Shown: positions 15,517-25,265 of the stretch, piece after piece | Layout of the letters: the number at the start of each line of letters is the position of its first letter | Position numbering within the stretch: position 1 is the first letter of the stretch | Origin: Rhodobacterales bacterium | GTDB lineage: Bacteria > Pseudomonadota > Alphaproteobacteria > Caulobacterales > Hyphomonadaceae | DNA length: 64,000 nucleotides | Assembly (NCBI GenBank): GCA_014763715.1 | Contig: JACXUV010000013.1 | Location: 50,365 to 114,364 of the forward strand | Direction of reading: 5' to 3' | Translations under genes and position numbers: made by a program | The notes under the pieces: generated by a model | Database searches by the model: none | What the model saw: only the letters and a program-made list of their open reading frames with translations | Told to the model about the DNA's origin: nothing

Positions 15517-17435
15517 GCCCCGCCGGTCTTGTCGTTCTGGTCCTCGTCTGGAGCGGCCTTGTCTGGGCCGGGGCCAGCCTGATCTGCCGCATGGGCCCGG
15601 CGCCGAAACTGGCACAGGCCATCTGGCGCGGGGCGGCGCTGGTGCTGCTCGCGCCTTTCGTGGCGGCGTTTTTTGTGCCGGGCTTTTCGGTGGCGATTGA
15701 GGCCCCGCTGGCAGACCTGCCCATGCTGGAGCCGGTGATGATTGCCCCGCAGGACGGCGCTGTTGTGGCGGCGCCCGCGCGTGCGATCCGCCTGCCGGAA
15801 ATGGGGGTGCTGATTATCTGTGTGATCGCCGCCGGATGGCTGGTGCGGTTCAGCCTGTGGGGGATCAGCCAGGTGCGCCTGCAGCGGCTGAAGGCCCGCG
15901 CCATGAAAACGCATCGCCCCATCGGCCACTGGGCGGAGGCGGTGGGCCTGTCCCGTACGCCGCAAGTCCATGTCATCCCGCGCGGCGCGCCCTTTCTGGC
16001 GGGTATCCTGAAACGCTCCATCTATGTTCCGGCTGCGCTGATTGGCGGGCAGGGCGCCCAACAGGTGATCGTACACGAACTGGTTCACCTGAAACGGGGG
16101 GATCTGATCGCCAGGCCGCTGGAGCGGATCGTGACGGATCTTTTCTGGTTCTCCCCCTTTGCCTGGTGGATCCGCGGCCAGCTCGACTTCTGGCGTGAGG
16201 CGGTGGTGGATGACGAGACCGTCGAACTGACAGGCGACAGGATCGCCTATGCCAGAACCCTGACGTCCGCGGCGCGCATCTCGCGCGATGAGGCGGTGCT
16301 GCCTGTGGCGGCATTCATCCTCCGGAAGAAAGGAAACCTGAAGATGCGTCTCAATGAATTGCTGACAGAAAAACCCCGTCCGCGCCGCATGGGGCTTGTC
16401 CTTGCCGCCGCCCTGATGTGCGCCGCGCCGCTGGCCGTTGCCCAGGGCATGCTGATCAAGGGTGCCGCGGCTGCGCCGGGCGAAACCCTGTTCTACACCC
16501 ATGCCGTTCTGGACAAGGCCACGCTGACCAGTGCGTTTGGGGAAAGGGTTGATCCCTTCACGAAAAAGACAGCCACGCATCGCGGGGTAGACCTTGCTGC
16601 CGCACGCGGCACACCAGCTTACGCGCCTGCCGCCGGCACCGTTATCTTCGCAGGCGAAAAGGAAGGATATGGAAATGCCGTTGAACTGATGGTCAGCAAT
16701 GACACGGTGCTGCGTTATGGCCAGCTGGATACTCTGTCGGTGGAACAAGGCCAGCTGCTGAAAGCCGGTGATGAAGTCGGCGGAGTTGGCACGTCCGGAC
16801 GCTCCACCGGGCCTCACCTCCACTTTGAAGTCTGGCGCGACGGTGAGCTGACTGATCCGCAGGCAGAAGAGGGACTCGTCCTGGCCGACAGCCTGTTCAT
16901 CACGGCGAGTTCGGGCGCAAAAGCGCCAGCGCCACCAGCATCGTCCGGTGAGCCTGCTGCACCATCGGAGTTTGCACCTCCAGTTGCCCCGGCAGCACCT
17001 GCGATCACACAGGAATTCATCCAGCAGACTTATAACGGCCTGCAGGCATGTGAGAAGGTCAAAGAGGACTTCCTGAAAGAACCGCTTCCGGAAGATTGGG
17101 TGGCCCGGCGCAAGGTTGCACGGGAGGCGAACCGCAGGGCGGGGCTGGCTCTTGATTCTGCAGATCAGGACTGGACACCGGAGGTCATCATCTGGCCAAC
17201 GCCTGTCTATCCGGCTGAACTTGCATCAGCCAGACGGGTCGGGGTGTGCCGTGTACTGTTCGATATCGGTGTGGATGGGGAACCAGAGAACGCCATCGCC
17301 AATTGTTCCGATCCAGCATTTGAAGCTGCAGCTGCAGAGCTGCCTGGCGCGCGCTTCAAACCTGCCACGGATGTGAATGGGAAGCCCATAGAGATGAAAG
17401 GCGCGACGTTCCCCTTACAGTTCTGCGTTAAGTGA
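15513..17435 (+). CDS. M56 (BlaR1/MecR1-like) sensor protease fused to M23 and TonB_C domains
   Basis: A 640-residue protein. N-terminal membrane segments (about 2-25, 38-60, 97-117) bracket an M56 metalloprotease domain with HELVH at 188-192. A hydrophobic segment (about 293-312) precedes an M23 domain: zinc ligands H356 and D360 in THRGVD and H437 in PHLHFEV. The catalytic His usual in the YAHL motif is Gln404 (RYGQL). After a Pro/Ala-rich linker (about 470-505) comes a TonB C-terminal-like domain (about 555-640, PTPVYPAELASARRVGVCRV). BlaR1-type proteins sense wall damage and cleave BlaI; here the sensor is replaced by a wall-binding M23 fold. The gene is coupled to the repressor. Confidence 0.9.
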   Translation: MSPAGLVVLVLVWSGLVWAGASLICRMGPAPKLAQAIWRGAALVLLAPFVAAFFVPGFSVAIEAPLADLPMLEPVMIAPQDGAVVAAPARAIRLPEMGVLIICVIAAGWLVRFSLWGISQVRLQRLKARAMKTHRPIGHWAEAVGLSRTPQVHVIPRGAPFLAGILKRSIYVPAALIGGQGAQQVIVHELVHLKRGDLIARPLERIVTDLFWFSPFAWWIRGQLDFWREAVVDDETVELTGDRIAYARTLTSAARISRDEAVLPVAAFILRKKGNLKMRLNELLTEKPRPRRMGLVLAAALMCAAPLAVAQGMLIKGAAAAPGETLFYTHAVLDKATLTSAFGERVDPFTKKTATHRGVDLAAARGTPAYAPAAGTVIFAGEKEGYGNAVELMVSNDTVLRYGQLDTLSVEQGQLLKAGDEVGGVGTSGRSTGPHLHFEVWRDGELTDPQAEEGLVLADSLFITASSGAKAPAPPASSGEPAAPSEFAPPVAPAAPAITQEFIQQTYNGLQACEKVKEDFLKEPLPEDWVARRKVAREANRRAGLALDSADQDWTPEVIIWPTPVYPAELASARRVGVCRVLFDIGVDGEPENAIANCSDPAFEAAAAELPGARFKPATDVNGKPIEMKGATFPLQFCVK

Positions 17436-17731
17436 TGAGGGCATCGGCCCTGTTTCTGGCGGCGCTGCTTACGGGTTGCGCCGCCACGCTTTCGGGGGCG
17501 GAGACAGTTGTGCGCACGCAGGCCCTGCTGTTGCAGCCGGGCGGGGAGGCCACGCTGCGGATTGATTGCCCGCCCGGCCTGATGCCTGTGACAGCCAGGC
17601 CAAAGGCGGGCGGTGCCTTCATCATCACCGAAAGCCGCCCGGCAGAGCCCGGCTCATGGTGGGTGAGCTTTGCCAACCCTTCCGATACTCAGGCCCGGGA
17701 GGAGATCTCTATCAGACTTCTATGTCGGTAA
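17435..17731 (+). CDS. Small lipoprotein, unknown function
   Basis: A 98-residue protein with a lipobox (LAALLTGC) and a short beta-rich mature part (ending EISIRLLCR). Its ATG overlaps the stop of the M56-M23 gene by one base, so it is the third member of the BlaI operon. No family recognised; an accessory of the sensor is an inference from position only. Confidence 0.65.
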   Translation: MRASALFLAALLTGCAATLSGAETVVRTQALLLQPGGEATLRIDCPPGLMPVTARPKAGGAFIITESRPAEPGSWWVSFANPSDTQAREEISIRLLCR

Positions 17732-17741
17732 GCGCGAAGCC

Positions 17742-18677
17742 TTAGCGGTCGAAGAGTTTCGAGACGCTTTCCTCGTTCGCAATGCGGCGGATGGCTTCGC
17801 CAAGCAGCGGGGCAATCGGCAGGATGCGGATGGATTTCGACTTGAGCGCTTCCTTGGATGGCTCGATCGTGTCGGTCATGACCAGCTCGTCGAGCACCGA
17901 TTTCTCGATCCGCTCCACCGCATTGCCCGACAGGACACCGTGGGTGACATAGGCCGAGACGGATTTCGCGCCGGATTCCTTCAGGGCCGCGGCCGCATTG
18001 GCCAGCGTGCCGCCGGAGTCGCACATGTCGTCCAGCATGATGCAGCGCTTGCCGCTGACATCGCCGATGATGTTCATCACTTCCGACTTGCCAGCCTCAG
18101 GGCGGCGCTTGTCAACGATGGCGAGATCTGCGTCGAGCCGCTTGGCAAGCGAACGTGCGCGCACCACGCCGCCGACATCCGGCGAGACGACGATCAGCTT
18201 GTCCTTGCCGAAGCGTTCCTTGATGTCGTCCACCATGACCGGGCTGCCGAACAGGTTGTCGGTCGGGATGTCGAAGAAACCCTGGATCTGGCCGGCATGC
18301 AGGTCGACGGTGAGAACACGGTCAGCGCCGGCAGCGGAGATCAGGTTGGCGACCAGCTTGGCCGAGATCGGCGTGCGGCCATCGGTTTTCCGGTCCTGGC
18401 GGGCATAGCCGAAATAGGGGATCACAGCCGTGATGCGCCGGGCTGAGGCGCGCCGCAGCGCATCCATCATGATTAGCAGCTGCATCAGATTGTCGTTGGC
18501 GGGGTAGGAGGTAGACTGGATGACGAAGACATCCTCGCCGCGGACGTTCTCGTCGATGCGGACGAAAATCTCCTGGTCCGCAAAGGTTTTCACCTCAGAG
18601 CGGGTCAGTCGCATGTCCAGATAGTCGGCAATGGCTTCGGCCAGCGGGCGGTTTGCGTTGCAGGCGAGAAGTTTCAT
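17742..18677 (-). CDS. prs: Ribose-phosphate pyrophosphokinase (PRPP synthetase)
   Basis: A 311-residue enzyme that transfers pyrophosphate from ATP to ribose 5-phosphate, feeding purine, pyrimidine, His, Trp and NAD synthesis. The ATP loop region ([24 protein letters not shown]) and the PRPP-binding loop ([18 protein letters not shown]) are clear. The ATG at 18677 ([17 protein letters not shown]) is preferred to a longer reading frame. It follows pgeF on the same strand with a 92-bp gap. Convergent with the lipoprotein gene 10 bp away. Confidence 0.96.
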   Translation of the reverse strand: MKLLACNANRPLAEAIADYLDMRLTRSEVKTFADQEIFVRIDENVRGEDVFVIQSTSYPANDNLMQLLIMMDALRRASARRITAVIPYFGYARQDRKTDGRTPISAKLVANLISAAGADRVLTVDLHAGQIQGFFDIPTDNLFGSPVMVDDIKERFGKDKLIVVSPDVGGVVRARSLAKRLDADLAIVDKRRPEAGKSEVMNIIGDVSGKRCIMLDDMCDSGGTLANAAAALKESGAKSVSAYVTHGVLSGNAVERIEKSVLDELVMTDTIEPSKEALKSKSIRILPIAPLLGEAIRRIANEESVSKLFDR

Positions 18678-18769
18678 GTCGGCATTGACCCTGTGCTGCC
18701 CCGGATGGCGACGCTTTTGTAACACGGAGCGGCGAGTCGCAACCGGACTCTGGCACTGAATGCAGATTT

Positions 18770-19549
18770 TTACGGTTCAAGCAGGATGACTGAGGCATTT
18801 CGGCCATAGTCCGGCTCGCCGCGATGGTTGCGGCGCCGGTTGGAGAAATAGCCATCTTCCAGCGCGCAGGTGTCGAGGGCGAGATCGGCGACGTGGCCGA
18901 TGTCCATGGCGGCGAGGCTGGCGCGGCAATAGCCGGGCAGGTCGAAATGGAAGCGGTCGCCCTTGCCCTTGATGAAGAGGTGTTCGCTGGCCGGGGAGAC
19001 TTCGAGGAAGGTATCGCGGAATTCCGGGCCGACTTCATAGCTCGCCTGTCCGATCGTCGGGCCGATGGCGGCGCGGATGCGGCCGGGCTCTGCGCCAAGC
19101 TCGGTCATCGAGGCGATGGTGGATTCCAGCACGCCGCCGAGTGCCCCCTTCCAGCCGGCATGGGCGGCACCGATCACGCGGGCCTCGGCATCGGCGAAGA
19201 GAACCGGCGTGCAGTCGGCGGTCAGGATGCAGAGCGCGAGGCCCGGCACAGTGGTGACCATGGCATCGGCCTGCGGACGCGCATCCGTCCAGGCTTTGGT
19301 AACGTGCACGACATCGGCCGAATGGATCTGGTGGCAGGAGAGCAGGGCGCTGGCGCCCATGGCCGCGGAAATGCGGGCCCGGTTTTCTGCCACGGCGGAC
19401 GGATCATCATCGGAGCCCGGCCCGGCATTGAGGCTGGCATAGATGCCGCCGGAAACGCCGCCCCGCTTACCGAAGAAGCCGTGGCGCACGCCCTTCAGGC
19501 CGGCAAGGCCGGGGGCGGTTTCGAAAGGGGACGGGGCTGTTTCGGTCAT
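18770..19549 (-). CDS. pgeF: Peptidoglycan editing factor PgeF / YfiH-family copper oxidoreductase
   Basis: A 259-residue YfiH/LACC1-family protein. Zinc/copper ligands appear in [19 protein letters not shown] and [12 protein letters not shown]. coli PgeF removes wrongly incorporated amino acids from cytosolic peptidoglycan precursors, and other members act on purine nucleosides. It is between the cyclophilin and prs on the minus strand (47 bp and 92 bp gaps). Confidence 0.9.
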   Translation of the reverse strand: MTETAPSPFETAPGLAGLKGVRHGFFGKRGGVSGGIYASLNAGPGSDDDPSAVAENRARISAAMGASALLSCHQIHSADVVHVTKAWTDARPQADAMVTTVPGLALCILTADCTPVLFADAEARVIGAAHAGWKGALGGVLESTIASMTELGAEPGRIRAAIGPTIGQASYEVGPEFRDTFLEVSPASEHLFIKGKGDRFHFDLPGYCRASLAAMDIGHVADLALDTCALEDGYFSNRRRNHRGEPDYGRNASVILLEP

Positions 19550-19596
19550 GCGTCAGGCGTGCTGTGCCGCGCGCCGCCTGTCAAGTTGCGGGCAGG

Positions 19597-20538
19597 TTAT
19601 GGGGCCGTGCCGGCGTCCGGCTCCACATAGCGGGCCGGGACGGGCAGGGTGCAGATGTCCACCACGTCCGGCGGTGTGTGGACGAAGGCGCTGACACCGG
19701 AATAGTCGCGCTTGCTTTCCTTCAGGGCTTCCCATTCCGGGCTCGGCGTCTTCATGACTTCGAAGGCCGGGCGCGTGTCCGCCGGAAGGTCTGCTGCGAC
19801 ATGGGCCGCGATGATCATGTTGGGATTGAGCATCGAGGCGCGGTATTGCGACATCTGATAGGCGAGCGGGGCATCCTCGCCGAAGAGGGCCGCGGTTTCC
19901 TCTTCATTGAAGGGCTCGACGCGCTGCAGGCGGCTGACCACGTCCATGCCGTCAATCACGCGGCCGACAATCGTGTAGTTCCGGTCGAGATAACGGCGCG
20001 GCTGCAGCGGGATGTAGATTTCCGTCCGCCCGGTGTCCGGGACATCATCGCGGGCAATGCCGACCATGCCGGGGCAATTGAGCAGCCATTCCTGGCCATG
20101 CTGGCGCCCGGCTGGGAAGCCCTGGCGGTGGCCGACGGCCGGGGCGAACAGGTCCCCATTGCCGAAACCGTCAAAGCCCCCGGGATCGGCCTCGCGTTCC
20201 GCCTCCAGTGGAAGGGCAGGCCGGTCTTTCAGGATCTGGTCGAACTCCTTGCCGGCCTGGGCGACATGGTTCTCCACCACGCGGTAGAAGTACTCGCCAT
20301 CATAATACCCGCTCCGCACCGCCTCGCGCACGGCGGCTGTATTTTCCGGGGCGGCCTCCGGGAACAGCTCGATGAAGATCACGCCATTCTGGCCAAGGTC
20401 CAGAAAGATCAGGTTCTCGGGATCGACCGGGCGCCAGTTGCTTTCCATCGCGGGCGCTTCCTGCGCCACGGCATGCAGGCCGGGCAGGGGCAGGCCGGAC
20501 AGGGTCAGGGCGAGAACGGGCAGGATCTGTTTCAGCAT
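19597..20538 (-). CDS. Periplasmic cyclophilin-type peptidyl-prolyl isomerase
   Basis: A 313-residue protein with a signal peptide (MLKQILPVLALTLSGLPLPGLHAVAQE) and a cyclophilin fold. Conserved strands are IFIELFPEAAPENTAAVREAV, EYFYRVVENHVAQAG (with the catalytic-type Arg) and NYTIVGRVIDGMDVVSRLQ. It is longer than PpiA (about 190 residues), with a C-terminal extension of roughly 90 residues of unknown role. Probably periplasmic foldase. Confidence 0.85.
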   Translation of the reverse strand: MLKQILPVLALTLSGLPLPGLHAVAQEAPAMESNWRPVDPENLIFLDLGQNGVIFIELFPEAAPENTAAVREAVRSGYYDGEYFYRVVENHVAQAGKEFDQILKDRPALPLEAEREADPGGFDGFGNGDLFAPAVGHRQGFPAGRQHGQEWLLNCPGMVGIARDDVPDTGRTEIYIPLQPRRYLDRNYTIVGRVIDGMDVVSRLQRVEPFNEEETAALFGEDAPLAYQMSQYRASMLNPNMIIAAHVAADLPADTRPAFEVMKTPSPEWEALKESKRDYSGVSAFVHTPPDVVDICTLPVPARYVEPDAGTAP

Positions 20539-20581
20539 GAAGCGAAGTGTTGGCGGGAAAGGGCAGGCGGCGCAAGCGTGC

Positions 20582-21592
20582 TTAGCGCGGCGCAGGCTTC
20601 CCGGATCCGGAAAGGCGGGCGCGCGCCTGCTTGCCCAGCCAGTGCCCGGCCTGCTGGGAGGGGCGCTCGATCAGTGCCCATAAGGCAAACGAGACTGCCG
20701 CCACGGCAAGAATCGAGACAGGCAGGCGCAGGTGCGGCTGCACGAAGGCGCTGACGGCCCGCATTACCGGCAAGTGGCACAGATAAAGGGAGAAGCTGAC
20801 CAGCCCGGCGAGGCGCATGGCCCGGTTGCCAAGCAGCAGGGGAGCCAGGCGCGGAGATGTCAGGGTGAAGACTAACAGTGCCGTATAGAGTGCAAGGCGT
20901 ACACTCGGGTCTTTCCAAAGAGGCAGGTAGAAGCCGAACAGATGATGCGAAACCGCCGGAAGGCTGAGGAACAGTGCAGCCATCATCGAGGCAAAGCCTG
21001 CTTCGTGCAGCCAGCCGGGCAGGGCCTTGCCGAAGGGCGTCGCCCCCACGGCAACCACATAGCCGGCCAGGAAAAAGGGTGCATAGGGCCAGAGGTCAGT
21101 CTTGCTGCCGCCGACAGGTCCAAACAGGAAGAAGGCAAGGAAGGCCAGAAGGATGAGCAGCCGGGCCCAGGCCGGTTTTGCAAGCGTGACGAGCGGGGCC
21201 AGCAGCATGAAGGCAAGATAGTATTTCAGCTCGACCGGGATGGTCCAGAGCACCTCAACGCCTGCGCCGAGCAGGAGGTGCGCGCGCAGGTTTTCCGGTG
21301 TCACCGCATAGGAATAGACCGGCGTGAGGAATGAGACCATCACAACCAGGGCGAACAGGGGGTAGACCCGGAAGAACCTGCGGCAGGCGTAATCAGCCCA
21401 TTGCGCCAGCGACAGACGGCGGCGACCGTAAAGCCATCCCATCAGAAAGCCGGACAGGATGAAGAACAGCATCACGCCAATCTGGCCGGTGCCGGTATTT
21501 TTCGGAACAAGCCCCTGTTGGCCGGCATGGGAGTATACGACCAACAGGGCTGCCAGACCTCTCAGGCCGTCAAGTTGCTTGATGTGTTCCAT
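20582..21592 (-). CDS. Acyltransferase 3 family membrane protein
   Basis: A 336-residue polytopic protein beginning MEHIKQLDGLRGLAALLVVYSHA, the signature of acyltransferase-3 (OafA/NodX-like) enzymes, with the conserved LRG and His. About ten hydrophobic segments follow. Such enzymes O-acylate sugars of exopolysaccharide, LPS or peptidoglycan. No sugar-related neighbours show the substrate. Confidence 0.86.
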   Translation of the reverse strand: MEHIKQLDGLRGLAALLVVYSHAGQQGLVPKNTGTGQIGVMLFFILSGFLMGWLYGRRRLSLAQWADYACRRFFRVYPLFALVVMVSFLTPVYSYAVTPENLRAHLLLGAGVEVLWTIPVELKYYLAFMLLAPLVTLAKPAWARLLILLAFLAFFLFGPVGGSKTDLWPYAPFFLAGYVVAVGATPFGKALPGWLHEAGFASMMAALFLSLPAVSHHLFGFYLPLWKDPSVRLALYTALLVFTLTSPRLAPLLLGNRAMRLAGLVSFSLYLCHLPVMRAVSAFVQPHLRLPVSILAVAAVSFALWALIERPSQQAGHWLGKQARARLSGSGKPAPR

Positions 21593-21675
21593 GAAATCCG
21601 GGACGTAAGAGACTGTATGTGACTTGGCTCAGCAGCACGCTGCCTACACAAGCACATCAATCGGAGGTTTTGAAC

Positions 21676-22167
21676 ATGAATCGTCTTGAAATTGCGCGCC
21701 CGCCTTTGCCCTCAACGCCGATCATGGGCGGCTGTCATTGCGGCGCGGTGCGCTATGCGATTACTGCGCGGCCGAAGGCGGTAAATGCCTGCCATTGCGA
21801 TGATTGCAAGCGCCTCTCGGGGGCGACGTTCGGTGTGTACCTGCATGTGGCGAAGGAGGCGCTGGATGTCACCTCCGGCACGTTCGACACGTTCCGCCGG
21901 ACAGGGGGCAGCGGTGGAACGATCCCGATTGATCGGTGTACGGAGTGCGGCACGCGCATGTGGCACCTGCCGGAAGCGGCGCCTGGCCTGGTGATCCTCT
22001 GTGCCGGTACGCTGGACGATCCATCCTGGGCGGTGCCGACATCGCACATCTTCACCGAGGAGGCGGCCCTAGACGCCGTGGCCGCCAGCGATGCCCTGGT
22101 GATCGAAGCCTTTAACTCCACCCGCCAGGCCCTGTGGGACCATTTTGACAGGCTCTATCCGTCTTGA
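21676..22167 (+). CDS. GFA-family (glutathione-dependent formaldehyde-activating-like) zinc protein
   Basis: A 163-residue protein with the CENP-V/GFA zinc pattern: GGCHCGAVRY, CHCDDCKRLSG and CTECGTRMW. A GGAGG ribosome site at 21663-21667 sets the start at 21676, not at the upstream in-frame start at 21619. Family members are often annotated as formaldehyde-activating, but many are not. Single gene, divergent from the acyltransferase. Confidence 0.85.
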   Translation: MNRLEIARPPLPSTPIMGGCHCGAVRYAITARPKAVNACHCDDCKRLSGATFGVYLHVAKEALDVTSGTFDTFRRTGGSGGTIPIDRCTECGTRMWHLPEAAPGLVILCAGTLDDPSWAVPTSHIFTEEAALDAVAASDALVIEAFNSTRQALWDHFDRLYPS

Positions 22168-22341
22168 AACTGTCTTGAATATGGTTTGATCCAGCAGCTT
22201 GTCTGGCTTGTCCTTCTGAGGCGCCACAAAATTCGCCTAACACGCTAATTTTGGATGATTTTTTTGCGTCAAATGTTGCAATTAAGGGTTGCTGGCTGGC
22301 TGGTTATCGACGAAGCCTGAATCTTCCATGGAGGGTTGATT

Positions 22342-25206
22342 ATGGCGAAGCGGGGACTTGCCGCAGCAATGGCGGCAGTGATGTGGGTTGCGGCATGTGG
22401 CGGTGGAGGTGGCGGCACGTCCTCATCGCCCCCTCCGCCACCGCCGCCGCCAAACCAGGCCCCCACGGCCGATGCGGGTGAGGATGTCCAGCAGGATATT
22501 CCGGCGGCGGGTGTTGAGCTGGATGGGGCTGGAAGTTCCGACCCGGATGGTGAGACCCTGTCTTATCAATGGACAATTACGTCTCAGCCGGCCGGCGGAG
22601 ATGGAAGCCTGCAAAATTCGACAAGCGTGAACCCGGTTTTCCTGACCACTGTGCCCGGGGATTTCGAAATCGAGCTGGCGGTGACTGACCCTCGTGGAGC
22701 CTCTGGCTACGATACGGTACTTCTCAGCCTGACCAACACGCCTCCGACACCGGTTGCGGAAGTATCGCTTGAAACACCCGCGGTTGGTGAAGATGTCGAG
22801 TTGTCGGGACTATCCTCGACCGATCCGAACGGCCAGCCGCTGACCTACACCTGGAAACTTGAAAGCGCCCCTGCAGGGACGGCCGTTCCGGTTGATCTGA
22901 CCGGGGGTGTGCAGACAGTCGTGTTCGATCTGGAAGGGGAGTACCAGTTCTCCCTGACCGTCTCCGATGGTGTGGAAGAGGTGAAGGTGGATGCCCCGCT
23001 GATCATCGTCTCGCAATATTCCATCCGGCCGCTGAGCCAGCCTTACCGCTATCTTGCTGTCCAGCCCGGCGGCGGAAAAGTCGTGACAGCCTGGAATGCC
23101 ACGCTTGTTACCTATGATGCCGACGGCATGGAGCAGGGAAGTGTGACCCTGCCGAAAACATCGCGTTCGGTCTCTGTCTCGCCTGATGGGAAGCTGGCTA
23201 TCGTGGGTCATGAGGAAGCGGTGAGCTTCGTGGACCTTGAGGCGCAGGAGGTTCTGGCAACCTATGCCGTGGCTGCCGATATTGGCGATGTCCTCGTCAG
23301 CAATGAAGGATATGGTTATGTGTTCCCGGCAACGGATCAGTGGGTGTCGATCATTTCTGTCGATTCCCGTACCGGGACGATCAACCCCAATTCGAGCGGA
23401 TTGCACCGCGCCGGAACCCAGGTGAAAATGCACCCCAATGGCCGCAAAGGTTATGGTGCTGACAACGGGCTCTCGCCGTCGGATGTGGAGCGGTATGATT
23501 TTGCAGCGACGGGTGCCGTCTCCGTCGTCTATGATTCTCCCTATCATGGTGATTTCCCGTTCTGTGGGGATCTCTGGATTTCGGAGAGCGGGTCGCATGT
23601 CCTGACGCGGTGCGGCGTGGTTGTGCGTGCCACCGATGTGCAGAGTACGGACATGACCTATGCCATGCAGATCGACGGCATCAACGGCGTCATTGAAGAT
23701 GCGTCCTATAATGCATTCAGCAATGACTGGTTCCTTGTGGAAAGCTCGGTCGACCTGCCGGAAGCAGAGGTGCGTGTCGTCAACGCACTGTCCGGCGCTG
23801 AGAGCTACACACTGGACCTGCCGCTCTCACAAGCCACTTCCGGAAAGCAGCTTTATGCCCGGTATGTTGCAGCCAGCCAGGATGAGGAATCGGTCCTGAT
23901 CTTTGCGCAGGACCACCAGACAAATCCGCAAGAGTATTATGTGTTGAAATACAAGGCGCCTGCCGCTTCGACACTGGACCTGCCTCCTGAGGTCCGGCTT
24001 CAGAAATATTCTGCAGGCCAGACGGGGAAGCAGGTTGTCGTCGATGCGGGGGGCAGCTTCGATCCGGAAGGCATGAGCCTGTCTTTCGACTGGACACTCG
24101 TTTCGCAGCCAGATCTCAGCGACGTCGTGCCATCCGGTCTGCAGCAGGCTGCCATCCAGTTCACGCCCCTGGTTGAGGGTTTCTACGTTTTCGATGTCAC
24201 CGTCAGCGATGGAGGGAAGACGTCCGGTCCCGAGCGTGTGACCGTCTACGCCAGCGCCCAGCCTGGGTTGGATTTCTACCGGCTCGAAGGGGAAATAACG
24301 GATGCGGAGTATTCCAAGTCCCTCAATGTGCTGGCGTACATTGCAGACAATGCGCCGGTGCTGCACCTGCTGCATCTGGATGACCTTTCGGAGACACAGA
24401 TAGACTTGCCCCGGCGCGCCTACAGTGTCGGCATTTCGCCAGACGGAACGCATGCTGCCGTCTCGCATGCCGCCCTGGCGTCACTGGTCGACTTGACGGC
24501 GGAAACCGTTCTCGACACGCAGGAATACAGCCAGGATTGGGGCGACATCGTTCTGGACAGCAATCTTCGCGCTCATGTTATCCCGAATCGGGATCAACAT
24601 TCCTATTTCGTCACGCTCGACTTCGCGGCCGACAGCTATGCCTCGCTGTATGGTCCATATGCAGGCACGCGTTTGCGGATGCATCCCAACGGGGTCTGGG
24701 TCTATGGAGCCGATGTCGGGATCAGCCCGTCCGATTTCGAGAAGTGGGATGTGTCAGGGGCCACTGCTGTCTACAAGGGGGACTCGCCCTATCATGGTGA
24801 CTATCAGATCCAGTGGAATCTCTGGGTCAGTGAGGATGGGGACGACATCCTCGTCGCGGGCGGGCATTTGTTCAATGCGTCGGACGACCCGGCCGTCGAC
24901 ATGCGCTATCTCGATACTCTGCCAGGGGTTGCCTATATCGACTGGGCAGACCATTCCGCCGAAAAGAATGAATGGTTCGCCGCCGTTCCCGTTTCCGGCG
25001 ACGGCTATGAGGTTGCCATTTTCGCCGATACGGATTTTCAGCGTACAGGCACACTGGATCTGGAGATCATGCCGCCCGGCGCTGTCACCAATCCGGCGAC
25101 TCCCATTCGCTTGTTTCTGACAGATAATGGCGGTGAGGCCCTGATCCTGTCCCGCCGGAACACGGGAGAAGACCGCTACTTCCTGCAGATTTCCGATACC
25201 CCGTAA
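22342..25206 (+). CDS. PKD-domain lipoprotein with two homologous propeller-like modules
   Basis: A 954-residue secreted protein. The signal ends at a lipobox (VAAC, Cys19) followed by Gly- and Pro-rich stretches. Two PKD-like domains (about 37-125 and 130-220) precede a beta-propeller-like module, a third PKD-like domain (about 550-640) and a second such module. The modules share MHPNG-x-x-x-YGAD, SPSD, and SPYHGD motifs (around residues 363 and 778), showing an internal duplication. Signatures such as SVSPDGKLAIVGHEEAVSFVD resemble surface propeller proteins. Role unknown; surface binding is an inference. Confidence 0.85.
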   Translation: MAKRGLAAAMAAVMWVAACGGGGGGTSSSPPPPPPPPNQAPTADAGEDVQQDIPAAGVELDGAGSSDPDGETLSYQWTITSQPAGGDGSLQNSTSVNPVFLTTVPGDFEIELAVTDPRGASGYDTVLLSLTNTPPTPVAEVSLETPAVGEDVELSGLSSTDPNGQPLTYTWKLESAPAGTAVPVDLTGGVQTVVFDLEGEYQFSLTVSDGVEEVKVDAPLIIVSQYSIRPLSQPYRYLAVQPGGGKVVTAWNATLVTYDADGMEQGSVTLPKTSRSVSVSPDGKLAIVGHEEAVSFVDLEAQEVLATYAVAADIGDVLVSNEGYGYVFPATDQWVSIISVDSRTGTINPNSSGLHRAGTQVKMHPNGRKGYGADNGLSPSDVERYDFAATGAVSVVYDSPYHGDFPFCGDLWISESGSHVLTRCGVVVRATDVQSTDMTYAMQIDGINGVIEDASYNAFSNDWFLVESSVDLPEAEVRVVNALSGAESYTLDLPLSQATSGKQLYARYVAASQDEESVLIFAQDHQTNPQEYYVLKYKAPAASTLDLPPEVRLQKYSAGQTGKQVVVDAGGSFDPEGMSLSFDWTLVSQPDLSDVVPSGLQQAAIQFTPLVEGFYVFDVTVSDGGKTSGPERVTVYASAQPGLDFYRLEGEITDAEYSKSLNVLAYIADNAPVLHLLHLDDLSETQIDLPRRAYSVGISPDGTHAAVSHAALASLVDLTAETVLDTQEYSQDWGDIVLDSNLRAHVIPNRDQHSYFVTLDFAADSYASLYGPYAGTRLRMHPNGVWVYGADVGISPSDFEKWDVSGATAVYKGDSPYHGDYQIQWNLWVSEDGDDILVAGGHLFNASDDPAVDMRYLDTLPGVAYIDWADHSAEKNEWFAAVPVSGDGYEVAIFADTDFQRTGTLDLEIMPPGAVTNPATPIRLFLTDNGGEALILSRRNTGEDRYFLQISDTP

Positions 25207-25214
25207 CTGAAAAA

Positions 25215-25242
25215 GCGCCTGTCCGGATTATCGGGCAGGCGC
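25215..25242 (-). terminator. Terminator between PKD lipoprotein and TM2 gene
   Basis: GCGCCTGTCCG (25215-25225) and CGGGCAGGCGC (25232-25242) form an 11-bp stem with one G-T pair and a six-base loop. On the minus strand the stem is followed by TTTTT, so it best serves the TM2 gene, but it lies between convergent genes and may act both ways. Confidence 0.75.
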
Positions 25243-25265
25243 CTCTTCATGGAAGAGGGAGTGCC

